Assembly: GCA_040880125.1 (NCBI GenBank)
Contig: JBBDJB010000046.1
Span: forward strand, 20,120 to 84,119
From: JBBDJB01 sp040880125
Lineage (GTDB): Bacteria > Planctomycetota > Planctomycetia > Pirellulales > JBBDJB01
Reading direction: 5' to 3'
Length of the DNA stretch: 64,000 nucleotides
How positions within the stretch are numbered: the stretch's first letter is position 1; each line of letters starts with the position of its first letter. Position numbers and translations under genes: made by a program. Below the pieces are notes generated by a model. It was not told where the DNA came from. It searched no databases and saw only the letters and a program-made list of their open reading frames with translations. Below, piece by piece: positions 8,801-15,950 of this stretch.

Positions 8801-11800
8801 TCACGTCGCTGCCCGAGCCGTCGAAGTCGCGGTCTTCGTCGTCCAATGTCGGCAAGTCGTATTTATACTGCTGGCCGTTGACGTCGGTGAGAGTCGGCAT
8901 CGCGTCGATGGCGTCCAGGTCGATCGACAGAATCGCCGCCGACAGGGCGAACTCCGACAGCAGCGCGAAGTTGTTCGACGGGGCGCCCATGTTGGTGTTG
9001 CCGCCGGAGGTTAGCAGCAGCGTATTGGTGGCCGGATCGATCAACAGGCCGTTAGGCCCGTGATTCTCTTCGGATCGAGCCAGGCCGCGCACCAAGTCGA
9101 CTTTTTCCCAAGCCTCGCCGTCGAAGGTGAGCCGCGAGAGGATGCCGGAGTTGGTGTCGAGGTTGAGATCCGTCCCACTGGGACCGGCGCCGATGCGCGG
9201 GTCGGACGAGCTTACATAGAGGATCGGATTGCTGGCCGTGCCGGTGACATAGAGGCCCGTGACCAGACGTGAGTCGATGAACGGCTGCGGGACGCCGCTG
9301 TCGCTGTGGTTCGGGATATCCTTGACCAGGTTGATGATTTCGGTCGAAGTGACTGAGTAGCTGTTCGACGCGCTGCGCGTTACCTCATAGACGTTGATTT
9401 CCCCGTCCTGCTGGGCGGCGTATAACCGCCCGTCGGGGCCGAACTGCAGCGAAGTGGGCGTGGTGATGTTCGCGCCGGCCAGTTCCGACTTGCCGAACCC
9501 GACCGGGGCCACGCCGCCGTCGCCGGAGAGCGAGAGCGCCAGCGCGTTGCTGCCACTGTGGACGACCGAAAGAGTCGCCGCATACAGGACCTCGTCCGTC
9601 GGCGCGAACTCGACGGTGACGGTCGTCGAGGCGCCTGGTGCGATCGTCACCGGGCCGCCGGCGTCCAGAGTTGCCGTGAAGGCCCCGCTGCCGCCGGTAA
9701 CGACCAGGTCAGAAATAGTGATGGACGGGTCGCCCGGCGCGCCGGCGTTGATCAAGGTGACCGTTTGCGACTCGGTTTCCCCCGCCGACACGTTTCCGAA
9801 CTCGACGGACGTCGGATTGGTGACCAATGTGTCGGCGGCCGCCGTGCTGAGAATCTCGATGCCCTTGATGGCCGGGTTTTCCGTGACGTGGCCGAAGTCG
9901 ATGTCTAAGTTAGCATCCGACTCGACAACGAACGACTTCATCACGCCGGTGTAGCCGCTCACGTCAGCGAAGATGTCGTAGTCGTCCAGCACGATGTCGC
10001 CTTCGATGGAGACGTCGAAAACACGGGCACCTACGAACTGCGTACCGGTGTAGATGTCGGCAAAGTAGAGGCGCACCTCGTAGGAACCCGGCGTGACGGA
10101 AAAATCCCACTGCATCTCGGCGCCGCCTGAAGGATCCCAGCGCTCGGTCTGAAAGAGCGTCGAAGGCGTGCCCGGCGGCAGGGAGGCGTCGCTCATGTCG
10201 ATGGTCGTGCCGTCGCTGAACGTGCTGCCGGTGTTCACATAGGTAGCGGTATCGGCTTCCCACGCAGGGCTTCCGGCCAATGCGGGTCCACCGGCGTTCA
10301 CCCGATAGACGATTCCGCCCGAGGGAGGCGCGACAGTTACGTCCAGCGTAATCACTCCGTCGGCCGGACCGGCGCCGGCGGCGTCTTCGACGTGCGTGGC
10401 AATCGTCGCATCCAGCGTGTTGCCCGCGGCCGGCAGAAAGGAGACCGCTGCCAGAGCGGCGTTAACTTCCGACACCGGTCCAATGGCCTGCCAGAGCCCG
10501 GCGCTATAGGTGCTGGTGGTGCCGCCGAACGTGCCGGTGGTCAGGCTACCGGTGGCCGGGTTGCTGAGCGTAAGCTGCGCGGTGATGGCCTCGCCGGCAT
10601 CCGGGTCGCTCACCACAATGTTGTTCAGCGCGACGCTGGCCGTGCCTTGTGCGTAGGTGTGCGTTTGCGTGAGATTCGTAGCGGTAGGTGCCGTGTTGGC
10701 GACGATCACATCGAGCGTGATGAGTCCGTCGGCCGGACCGGCGCCGGTGGCGTCTTCGACGTGCGTGGCGATTGTCGCATCCAGCGTGTTGCCCGCGGCC
10801 GGGACAAATGCCACCGCTGCCAGGGCGGCGTTGACTTCCGACACCGGCCCAACGGCCTGCCAGAGCCCGGCGCTATAGGTGCTGGTGGTGCCGCCGAACG
10901 TTCCGGTGGTCAGGCTGCCGGTGGCCGGATTGCTGAGCGTAAGCTGCGCGGTGATGATCTCACCGGCATCGGAGTCGGTCACCACAATGTTGTTCAGCGC
11001 GACGCTGGCCGTGCCTTGTGCGTAGGTGTGCGTCTGCGTGAGATTCGTAGCGGAGGGAGTCGTATTCGAGCCGGACGAGAGGCTCAAGATTTCAATGCCC
11101 TTGATGGCCGGATTTTCAACGACATGGCCAAAGTCGATATCCATGTTTGCATCCGCGTCGACGATGAACGACTGCATAACGCCCGCGTAGCCGCCTACTT
11201 CGGCGAAGACATCGTAGTTGTCCAGCACAATGTCGCCTTCGATCGAGACATCGAAAACACGCGCCGCCACTGCCTGCGCCCCGGAATAGATCTCAGCGAA
11301 GTACAGCCGGACTTCGTAAGAGCCGGGAGTAACCGGGAAGTCCCACTGCATTTCCGCTCCGCCAGCAAAGTCAAATCGCTCAGACTGGAACAGCGTCGGG
11401 AAAAGGCCGGACGGTAGCGAGCCGTGGCTCATGTCGATGGCGGTGCTCGTGCTGAACGTGCTGCCCGTATTCACAAAGCTACCACTGTCGCCCTGCCAGA
11501 TAGGATCACCTGCCAAGGAGAATCCGCCTGCGTTCACTCGATAGACAACGCCACTGGGAGGAGACGGAACGGTCACGTCGAGCGTGATGACTCCGTCTGC
11601 CGGCCCGGCGCCGGCGGCGTCCTCAACGTGGGTGGCGATGGTTGCGTCCAGCGAATTGCCCGCCGCGGGCACAAACGCGACTGCCGCCAGCGCTGCGTTG
11701 ACTTCGGACACCGGCCCGATGGCCTGCCACACGCCGGCGCTATAGGTGCTGGTGGTGCCGCCGAACGTTCCGGTGGTCAGGCTACCGGTGGCCGGAATGC

Positions 11801-12887
11801 TGAGCGTAAGCTGCGCGGTGATGGCCTCGCCGGCATCCGGGTCGCTCACAACAATGTTGTTCAGCGCGACGCTGGCGGTGCCTTGTGCGTAGGTGTGAGT
11901 CTGCGTGAGATTCGTAGCGGTAGGGGTTGTGTTGGCGATCGTCACGTCGAGCGTGATGATGCCGTCGGCCGGCCCGGCGCCGGCGGCGTCCTCGACGTGC
12001 GTGGCGATGGTCGCGTCCAGCGAATTGCCCGCCGCGGGCACAAACGCGACGGCTGCCAGGGCGGCGTTGACTTCGGACACCGGCCCGATGGCCTGCCACA
12101 CGCCGGCGCTATAGGTGCTGGTGGTGCCGCCGAACGTTCCGGTGGTCAGGCTACCGGTGGCCGGAATGCTGAGCGTAAGCTGCGCGGTGATGGCCTCGCC
12201 GGCATCCGGGTCGCTCACAACAATGTTGTTCAGCGCGACGCTGGCGGTGCCTTGTGCGTAGGTGTGCGTCTGCGCGAGATTCGTAGCGGTAGGTGCCGTG
12301 TTGGCGCCCGGCTCCAGGCTTTCGATCTCGATGCCCTTGATCGTCGGGTTTTCCGTAACGTGGCCGAAGTCGATGTCGAGATTTGAATCCGCCTCGACAA
12401 TGAACGACTTCATCACGCCCGCGAATCCGCCCACTTCGGCGAAGATGTCGTAGTTGTCCAGCACCACATCGCTTTCGATCAGGACGTCGAACACGCGGGC
12501 GCCGACGAAATGCGTGCCGGCATAGATGTCGGCGAAGTACAGGCGGACTTCATACGTGCCGGGGCTGACGGGGAAATCCCACTGCATCTCCGCGCCGCCG
12601 GACCAGTCGAACCGCTCGGTCTGAAACATCGCCTCCGGCGTGCCGGGCGGAATCGAGCTGTCGCTCATGTCGATGGCCGTGCCATCGCTGTGAATGGCGC
12701 CGGAATTCACATAGCCCGAGGGAGACCCCGAACTGTCGGCCTGCCAGATCGGGTCGCCGGCCAATGCCGGACCGCCGACGTTCACCCGATAGTCGACGGC
12801 GAGCAGCAGGCGGCTTTCCAGGCGTTCCAGCTTCAGATGACTTCGAAGAAAGGGCGAGCGGCGATGCTTCCGAGCACGAATTCGCAT
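5874..12887 (-). CDS. Giant secreted modular surface protein (LEPR-XLL N-terminus, malectin, cadherin-like repeats, sorbosone-dehydrogenase-like propeller, TSP3)
   Basis: 2337 residues. The N-terminus carries the planctomycete-type LEPR-XLL export motif in the form LERLESRLLLA (residues 20-30) after a basic stretch. Next come malectin-like carbohydrate-binding domain 1 (about 32-192) and two cadherin-like/VCBS-type repeats (196-439). Malectin 2 (446-606) is followed by two more repeats (610-855), then malectin 3 (860-1016). A choice-of-anchor D type Ig-like domain lies at about 1020-1115. A sorbosone/glucose-dehydrogenase-like beta-propeller covers about 1129-1599 (FGPDGRLYAAQQDGEINVY). Acidic thrombospondin type 3 calcium-binding repeats lie at about 1604-1652 (DADCDGYSDDDE). 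The C-terminal part is unassigned and ends LDSLDGAFERLAEDDSIDW. AGGAA precedes the ATG. It is probably a cell-surface glycan-binding or adhesion protein. A redox role for the propeller is only possible. Confidence 0.85.
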   Translation of the reverse strand: MRIRARKHRRSPFLRSHLKLERLESRLLLAVDYRVNVGGPALAGDPIWQADSSGSPSGYVNSGAIHSDGTAIDMSDSSIPPGTPEAMFQTERFDWSGGAEMQWDFPVSPGTYEVRLYFADIYAGTHFVGARVFDVLIESDVVLDNYDIFAEVGGFAGVMKSFIVEADSNLDIDFGHVTENPTIKGIEIESLEPGANTAPTATNLAQTHTYAQGTASVALNNIVVSDPDAGEAITAQLTLSIPATGSLTTGTFGGTTSTYSAGVWQAIGPVSEVNAALAAVAFVPAAGNSLDATIATHVEDAAGAGPADGIITLDVTIANTTPTATNLTQTHTYAQGTASVALNNIVVSDPDAGEAITAQLTLSIPATGSLTTGTFGGTTSTYSAGVWQAIGPVSEVNAALAAVAFVPAAGNSLDATIATHVEDAAGAGPADGVITLDVTVPSPPSGVVYRVNAGGFSLAGDPIWQGDSGSFVNTGSTFSTSTAIDMSHGSLPSGLFPTLFQSERFDFAGGAEMQWDFPVTPGSYEVRLYFAEIYSGAQAVAARVFDVSIEGDIVLDNYDVFAEVGGYAGVMQSFIVDADANMDIDFGHVVENPAIKGIEILSLSSGSNTTPSATNLTQTHTYAQGTASVALNNIVVTDSDAGEIITAQLTLSNPATGSLTTGTFGGTTSTYSAGLWQAVGPVSEVNAALAAVAFVPAAGNTLDATIATHVEDATGAGPADGLITLDVIVANTAPTATNLTQTHTYAQGTASVALNNIVVSDPDAGEAITAQLTLSNPATGSLTTGTFGGTTSTYSAGLWQAIGPVSEVNAALAAVSFLPAAGNTLDATIATHVEDAAGAGPADGVITLDVTVAPPSGGIVYRVNAGGPALAGSPAWEADTATYVNTGSTFSDGTTIDMSDASLPPGTPSTLFQTERWDPSGGAEMQWDFSVTPGSYEVRLYFADIYTGTQFVGARVFDVSIEGDIVLDDYDIFADVSGYTGVMKSFVVESDANLDIDFGHVTENPAIKGIEILSTAAADTLVTNPTSVEFGNVSAGETESQTVTLINAGAPGDPSITISDLVVTGGSGAFTATLDAGGPVTIAPGASTTVTVEFAPTDEVLYAATLSVVHSGSNALALSLSGDGGVAPVGFGKSELAGANITTPTSLQFGPDGRLYAAQQDGEINVYEVTRSASNSYSVTSTEIINLVKDIPNHSDSGVPQPFIDSRLVTGLYVTGTASNPILYVSSSDPRIGAGPSGTDLNLDTNSGILSRLTFDGEAWEKVDLVRGLARSEENHGPNGLLIDPATNTLLLTSGGNTNMGAPSNNFALLSEFALSAAILSIDLDAIDAMPTLTDVNGQQYKYDLPTLDDEDRDFDGSGSDVNLASGIQDVFGGNNGQNQAILAPDSPVQIYAPGFRNPYDIVLSSTGDLWTVDNGANSGWGDVPILDPVTGLATNQVNEPGVTTLDNLQRITGPGYYGGHPNPVRANVDVTFNASNPQSPVALVGGNAVESFFEVPQGPDALATFNQSTNGLAEYTASNFGGQMQGDLLTVTLWGGNAVHRLSPNASGDALDLHEILVSNVGSAPLDIIAVDDFGLFPGTVWIADHGMNAIIILEPNDFDGNTGGGCAGDADCDGYSDDDELANGTNPNSSADTPPDVDEDFLSDLLDDDDDNDSQLDHQDPFAVDPANGTTTPLNTMYTWENDAPAAGGLLNLGFTGLMTNGVDDYQDLFDTSALTAGGAAGVLTIDQLTDGTALGATNTQEQAFQFAVNTSGAVAPFVARTSVGGPFAGVIPQAGQEMGFFIGTGDQDNYVKLVLTGNSGGTVEVTSELGAVATNVATDALSMPGPDFVDLFFTIDPVALTVQAGYRATTGGVAGSEVALGSPISIPASWLSEVLAIGVISTGGGASSPVSASWDFLGFDAPSTASADVVVNAGGTIHNSSTFTDGSFQFTNTSPDGRQIERILIDLSHAIFPDMVFDPDGIAGDPAGKGFTPNAGAAATGVAGFTYMRPHDDGFDVLEIQFDDFDPGEFFSFSIDIDPTSIRGAAQPGPAESGSVSGLELAGSLVEIEFSDGVVLTSELFGTPSSVIGSQNTLGEAPPAMPAMQVVGVGSTPTVVSSASQTVRISGPVGATVRLSVIEGGLYLSGVPGGGFDIDPFESNKAIVVNEYGATIGSSGMVDIPVTLTKTGAEGGINHLAAVLVDGSGRTGPLAKRVLEYDPAAAAPLSADLVAPHNSDDASGESQFELHDVVVLQQAGSATSSGNAGARLAPGADYSTSPFSKATAKSNQFDVNGRLHEALGTAANQPIAARLAADPWASTSPPQGKLGNSFDLDSLDGAFERLAEDDSIDWIAWR
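10323..12302 (-). repeat. Four near-identical ~365-nt coding repeats inside the giant gene
   Basis: Segments at about 11938-12302, 11571-11937, 10690-11056 and 10323-10689 each encode the same domain of about 120 residues (TATNLTQTHTYAQGTASVAL to AAGAGPADGVITLDV). By eye, the first two are almost identical over long tracts even at synonymous sites, so at least that duplication is recent or kept similar by gene conversion. The pairs are separated by malectin domains, so the real unit of duplication may be malectin plus repeats. Confidence 0.9.
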
Positions 12888-13302
12888 GGCGGTAGGTTCC
12901 TGATCCGCGGACGCTTCACCATCGTGGTAGTACCGCGAGCAGCTTGTTGAACTCGTGACACCTTCCGCCGCTGGTTATGCATGTTGATTGAGGAAACGAC
13001 GATTCGGGTGGGCCGATCTGCTCGGTGTACTCCACGTCAGTCTGGACGCACCTGAGGCAGTTGAATCGACGCGAAACGTATCCAGCTATACATTTCGCGT
13101 GCCGGAGCGGCGTTGGCGCCTAGAAGCAGCATCATCGCTTTCTAACCCGGCCGCACTTCGAGGTATCTATAACGTTTCGGCTGCGGACACGACGTCGGTG
13201 AAAAGATCTCGGCGGCAGCCGTCTTGTCGAAATGAGAAATTCGCCGAGGAGGTTTGGCCGAAATGATAAGCATTCACGTCAAACGTGGCACGGCTTTAGC
13301 GA
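12888..13302. other. Intergenic region upstream of the giant gene, no gene seen
   Basis: These 415 nt hold the promoter region of the giant secreted-protein gene. One plus-strand frame has a strong AGGAGG at 13248-13253 before an ATG at 13263. That frame runs antisense through the GH32 remnant into the inserted element, so I regard it as accidental. No hairpin-plus-T terminator was recognised. Confidence 0.5.
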
Positions 13303-13620
13303 CAGATCGAGCGGAGCTTGCGGACTTCCAGCTTCAGCAAACGCGACTCGTCGCCGCGGCTGTCGAACTGAATCGCTTCGATGGGCTTTTCGGCACGGAA
13401 GGGGCTGGTTTGATATTAGCAGCGCGTTGATTTTTGAGGGCAGGCTGCTGCATCACATGGAGGTGATGCCAAAATGACGACGTAAGTCGTTATTTTGCGA
13501 GCCGTGAGGAGCTTTGCTCCGAACTTGGCGAGGTTGAAAAACGTCACGACGGCGTTTTTCAACAGGCTGCTAGACGCGGCCGTCGTTGCCGCAGATATCG
13601 AGCGAAGGCCGGGCGATGAG
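13303..13620 (-). pseudogene. 3'-terminal remnant of a second GH32 gene, split by a small insertion
   Basis: Positions 13303-13415 plus 13573-13620 (161 nt) align without gaps to the 3' end of the intact GH32 gene at 19234-19394. By my count about 21 differences separate them. The remnant translates as LIARPSLDICGNDGRV, then YQTSPFRAEKPIEAIQFDSR and a tail ending RSICR, against ...YQTSSFRADSPIEAIRFSSR and ...RSIWQ in the intact protein. Most differences are conservative, so a functional paralog was probably lost except for its tail. The rest of that gene is absent. Confidence 0.8.
13416..13570. mobile_element. Small non-autonomous insertion (MITE-like), TA target duplication
   Basis: A 155-nt segment interrupts the GH32 remnant exactly between TA at 13414-13415 and TA at 13571-13572. 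Removing 157 nt restores a gap-free match to the intact GH32 gene. The ends are imperfect inverted repeats: TTAGCAGCGCGTTGATTTTT at the left, and the complement of CGTTTTTCAACAGGCTGCTA at the right. It carries no transposase. TA duplication is typical of IS630/Tc1-mariner-type elements; the assignment to that group is inference. Confidence 0.7.
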
Positions 13621-13705
13621 TGTCAAACGCGGTAAGTGGCAGTAGAAGGTGCGGGGGTTCCCGAAGTGGCGGCGTTCGGAGGCGCTAAGGCCATCGCCAA
13701 GTGGC

Positions 13706-13786
13706 GGATGCCGCAGGGCTGCAACGGCCGCTTCGCGCCTTAAATCTGCCGTCGCGAAGCCACCGACCTGCCGCCCTGCGGCATCC
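13706..13786. repeat. Long imperfect hairpin at the edge of the phage-like cassette
   Basis: GGATGCCGCAGGGC (13706-13719) is perfectly complementary to GCCCTGCGGCATCC (13773-13786). Nested inside, GCTTCGCG (13730-13737) pairs with CGCGAAGC (13753-13760). It lies 22 nt downstream of the stop of the last cassette gene. It may be a strong terminator without a T-run, a recombination site or a structured RNA; the sequence does not decide. Confidence 0.6.
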
Positions 13787-13808
13787 TGCTGCCAAATTTC
13801 CAGAGCGA

Positions 13809-14588
13809 CTAACTAAGGTACTGCTCGACCTCGACGAACACCTTGCACTCGTCGACGTTCTCGGGCGAGGTCACCCAAACCGCCAGGGCATTGCCTACCT
13901 CGATCACCCGCACGCGATTGAAGAATTTTTCCCAGCGGACGCCCACTTGAAGATGGAAGGGCTCCGAGTCGCGCGCCGCCGTGGAATCGTGGGCGTCGAT
14001 TTGGGTTTCGTTGCTGCCCTGCCGGATTTCCACGTCGGCGCTTGTCGAGTCCTTGGGGTTGACCGGAATGATATCGGTCATCGTGCCGTCCGGATTGACG
14101 CTGTCGTTGTCGATTAGTTCCAACAGACACGTCGGTGCCGTCGGCACGCCGCCGCCGGTCCACACGCGGATCGCCGACAGCGCCGCCGTGACGGAATCGG
14201 CATGGATCGACCCGACCAGCCGGGATGTTTCCGCCACGAGCGACACGGCGGGAAAGGCGGCCGTAAAGCTGCTGGGCGTGCCGGTGTAGATTTTGGCTTC
14301 GAGAGATTCGGTAGCGCTGCCTGACAGCGTGAAGCGCATTTCGCATTCGCCCGGCAAGTCCAGCGTTCGATGGCCAAGTTCGGTGAACTCGCCGTCGACC
14401 ATGTCCGACCACTGATCTGTCGCGCCTACCGGCTGCGTTTCGAGCTGAAGCGTCGCCGAATCGAACGTGCCTTCGACGTAGACGACGCCTTTGCCGCCTG
14501 GCCAGAGGATGGCGTCGGAGCTGCCGTCGCCGGTTAGCGGGCTGCCGCTGCTGTTCATCGAATAGATGGGAAGGAGGGGTTGAGCCAT
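13809..14588 (-). CDS. Phage-structural-like hypothetical protein
   Basis: 259 residues, with no signal peptide or membrane segment. It starts MAQPLLPIYSMNSSGSPLTG and contains beta-rich text such as GKGVVYVEGTFDSATLQLET, the form expected of small phage virion or neck/tail proteins that describe a quantity per site. A purine-rich AAGGAAAA lies about 8 nt before the ATG at 14588. It is the last gene of the minus-strand cassette that starts at 18759. I do not recognise a named family; the phage link rests on style and on the company of LamG and beta-helix genes. Confidence 0.6.
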   Translation of the reverse strand: MAQPLLPIYSMNSSGSPLTGDGSSDAILWPGGKGVVYVEGTFDSATLQLETQPVGATDQWSDMVDGEFTELGHRTLDLPGECEMRFTLSGSATESLEAKIYTGTPSSFTAAFPAVSLVAETSRLVGSIHADSVTAALSAIRVWTGGGVPTAPTCLLELIDNDSVNPDGTMTDIIPVNPKDSTSADVEIRQGSNETQIDAHDSTAARDSEPFHLQVGVRWEKFFNRVRVIEVGNALAVWVTSPENVDECKVFVEVEQYLS

Positions 14589-14692
14589 AGTATGGTTTTC
14601 CTTATGTCAATTAGAGAAGAAAATAAACATGCATGTCGTACTGGAAGTCACACACGTCGGTGCGATTCAAGCCGTGATCGCGGCGATGCTGG

Positions 14693-15433
14693 CTATAGTG
14701 ATGTTGTCGGCCTCAAGGATGGATACGAAGGGCTTAGTAGTGGGCTGCGAAGCGCCCGGAAACGCTTGTCCAACTCGAAAACGATGGGTGGATTGTCGTC
14801 AGAGTCCCACGTCATGTTGTTTGCGGTCAGTGATACTCCGTCGCTTCCTTCATTTGCGGCGGCGACGAGAGGCTGATCGATGATGACGTCGAGCGCGTCC
14901 AGCCCTAGCCCTTTGAAGAGGCTGTAGTGATAGCCACTGGCAAGCGCTGTCCGCTGTGCGTTCGACAGTTCCCCCTCGCCGATCCATACGTATCCAATCC
15001 GCCCGGAAAAGTAAGTTCCTGGCGAGTTGGTATTAATCCGGCCAATTGCCAAAGTGATTACGGTTTGCCATGTGACGCTCGTGTCGATGAAGCCGCCACT
15101 GACTACGTCACCGTTCAGGATGACACGCTTGTCATGGGATGCGGTCTCCTCGAAGAGCGCATGATTCCATTCGCTGTAGTTGATCGTGTTGCCGCTTTCG
15201 ATCGGAACCGATCCGCCGGTGTGCCGTGAGCGAAACTCGATCGTTTGGTCGCCGCTGCCGAGCGTCACCAGTTGTCGATACTGGTCTTGCCGCCCGCTGT
15301 TCCCGAACCATAAAGCGCAGCCGTGTGCCGCCGATTCCTGTTTAAACCACGCCTGAACCCAGTAGGGCCGGATGTTCCCGGGCATCCATGAACCAACGAT
15401 GTGTGACGACGATCCGTTAAAAATTCCGCACAT
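14693..15433 (-). CDS. LamG/concanavalin-like domain protein, phage-tail-like
   Basis: 246 residues, with a LamG-type jelly-roll over most of the length: PYWVQAWFKQES, HALFEETASHDKRVILNGD and FSGRIGYVWIGEGELSNAQR are signature strands. This fold binds glycans, and in phage or surface proteins it mediates attachment. AAGGAG lies 7 nt upstream of the ATG at 15433, which fixes the start. The last 20 residues (RSPLLSPSYPSLRPTTSL) do not resemble the family and may follow a frameshift. It is paralogous to the decayed gene just upstream and to the 349-residue protein at 17216-18265. Confidence 0.7.
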   Translation of the reverse strand: MCGIFNGSSSHIVGSWMPGNIRPYWVQAWFKQESAAHGCALWFGNSGRQDQYRQLVTLGSGDQTIEFRSRHTGGSVPIESGNTINYSEWNHALFEETASHDKRVILNGDVVSGGFIDTSVTWQTVITLAIGRINTNSPGTYFSGRIGYVWIGEGELSNAQRTALASGYHYSLFKGLGLDALDVIIDQPLVAAANEGSDGVSLTANNMTWDSDDNPPIVFELDKRFRALRSPLLSPSYPSLRPTTSL

Positions 15434-15543
15434 GCCGATACTCCTTGGCGCTTTACGTGTAACTTCATTTGAAGCGTGTCAGTTTGACCGTGGTATTTCG
15501 TGACCACTGTTTCCGTAAGTCGAAGTATCTACGCGGACGCTGA

Positions 15544-15861
15544 TCAAATCGGGTTCTTATGGATGGTCGACAGAAACGAGGGCTTTATCGACACGTATAG
15601 GTCGCCCGCACGGTTGTTGTTGGACCGGTGCCATGTTTTGGCATTTCCGCTCGTGGAAAGGGAACTAGCATCTTTCCCGACGCCGCCGGCAGAAGTCTTT
15701 GCCAGTGGTCGTCACTGCCGACGTCGCGAAGCCGACTATCTGCTGGCTGGCATAGGCGTCGTTCGACCGAACCACCCCATCATGACGATCGGGTAGTCCG
15801 CCGGCGGCGTGTAATTGCCTTCCAGGTGTTGGCTACTGGCGTCGTCGAATAATGCACCCAT
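15544..15861 (-). pseudogene. Decayed LamG-domain gene with at least two frameshifts
   Basis: From an ATG at 15861 with GGAGG about 10 nt upstream, one frame reads MGALFDDASSQHLEGNY and continues to MMGWF. The reading then continues in a second frame as NDAYASQQIVGFATSAVTTT, and in a third as KDASSLSTSGNAKTWHRSNN, ending at TGA near 15544. Each piece is good LamG-family text and matches the start of the neighbouring 246-residue protein in style. No single frame is open. A further orphan C-terminus, SQTFSGAGSQTMIIDAEDV-stop, lies immediately upstream (about 15870-15930). Confidence 0.7.
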
Positions 15862-15950
15862 TTACACATCCTCCGCGTCGATGATCATCGTCTGGCTGCC
15901 CGCGCCGCTGAACGTCTGGCTGCTTCGTGTACGCTATTCGTTGCGATTCC

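Noticed and set aside
10323..12302. CRISPR-like array
   Set aside because: The repeats are ~365 nt, coding and domain-length; no short repeat-spacer pattern or cas genes occur.
10392..12386. Repetitive plus-strand frames with GGAAERSGGQ-type repeats
   Set aside because: They are antisense readings of the cadherin-like repeats of the giant gene, so the repeat is secondary.
13248..13428. Short plus-strand gene with AGGAGG and ATG at 13263
   Set aside because: The frame is antisense to the GH32 remnant and stops inside the inserted element; the signal appears accidental.
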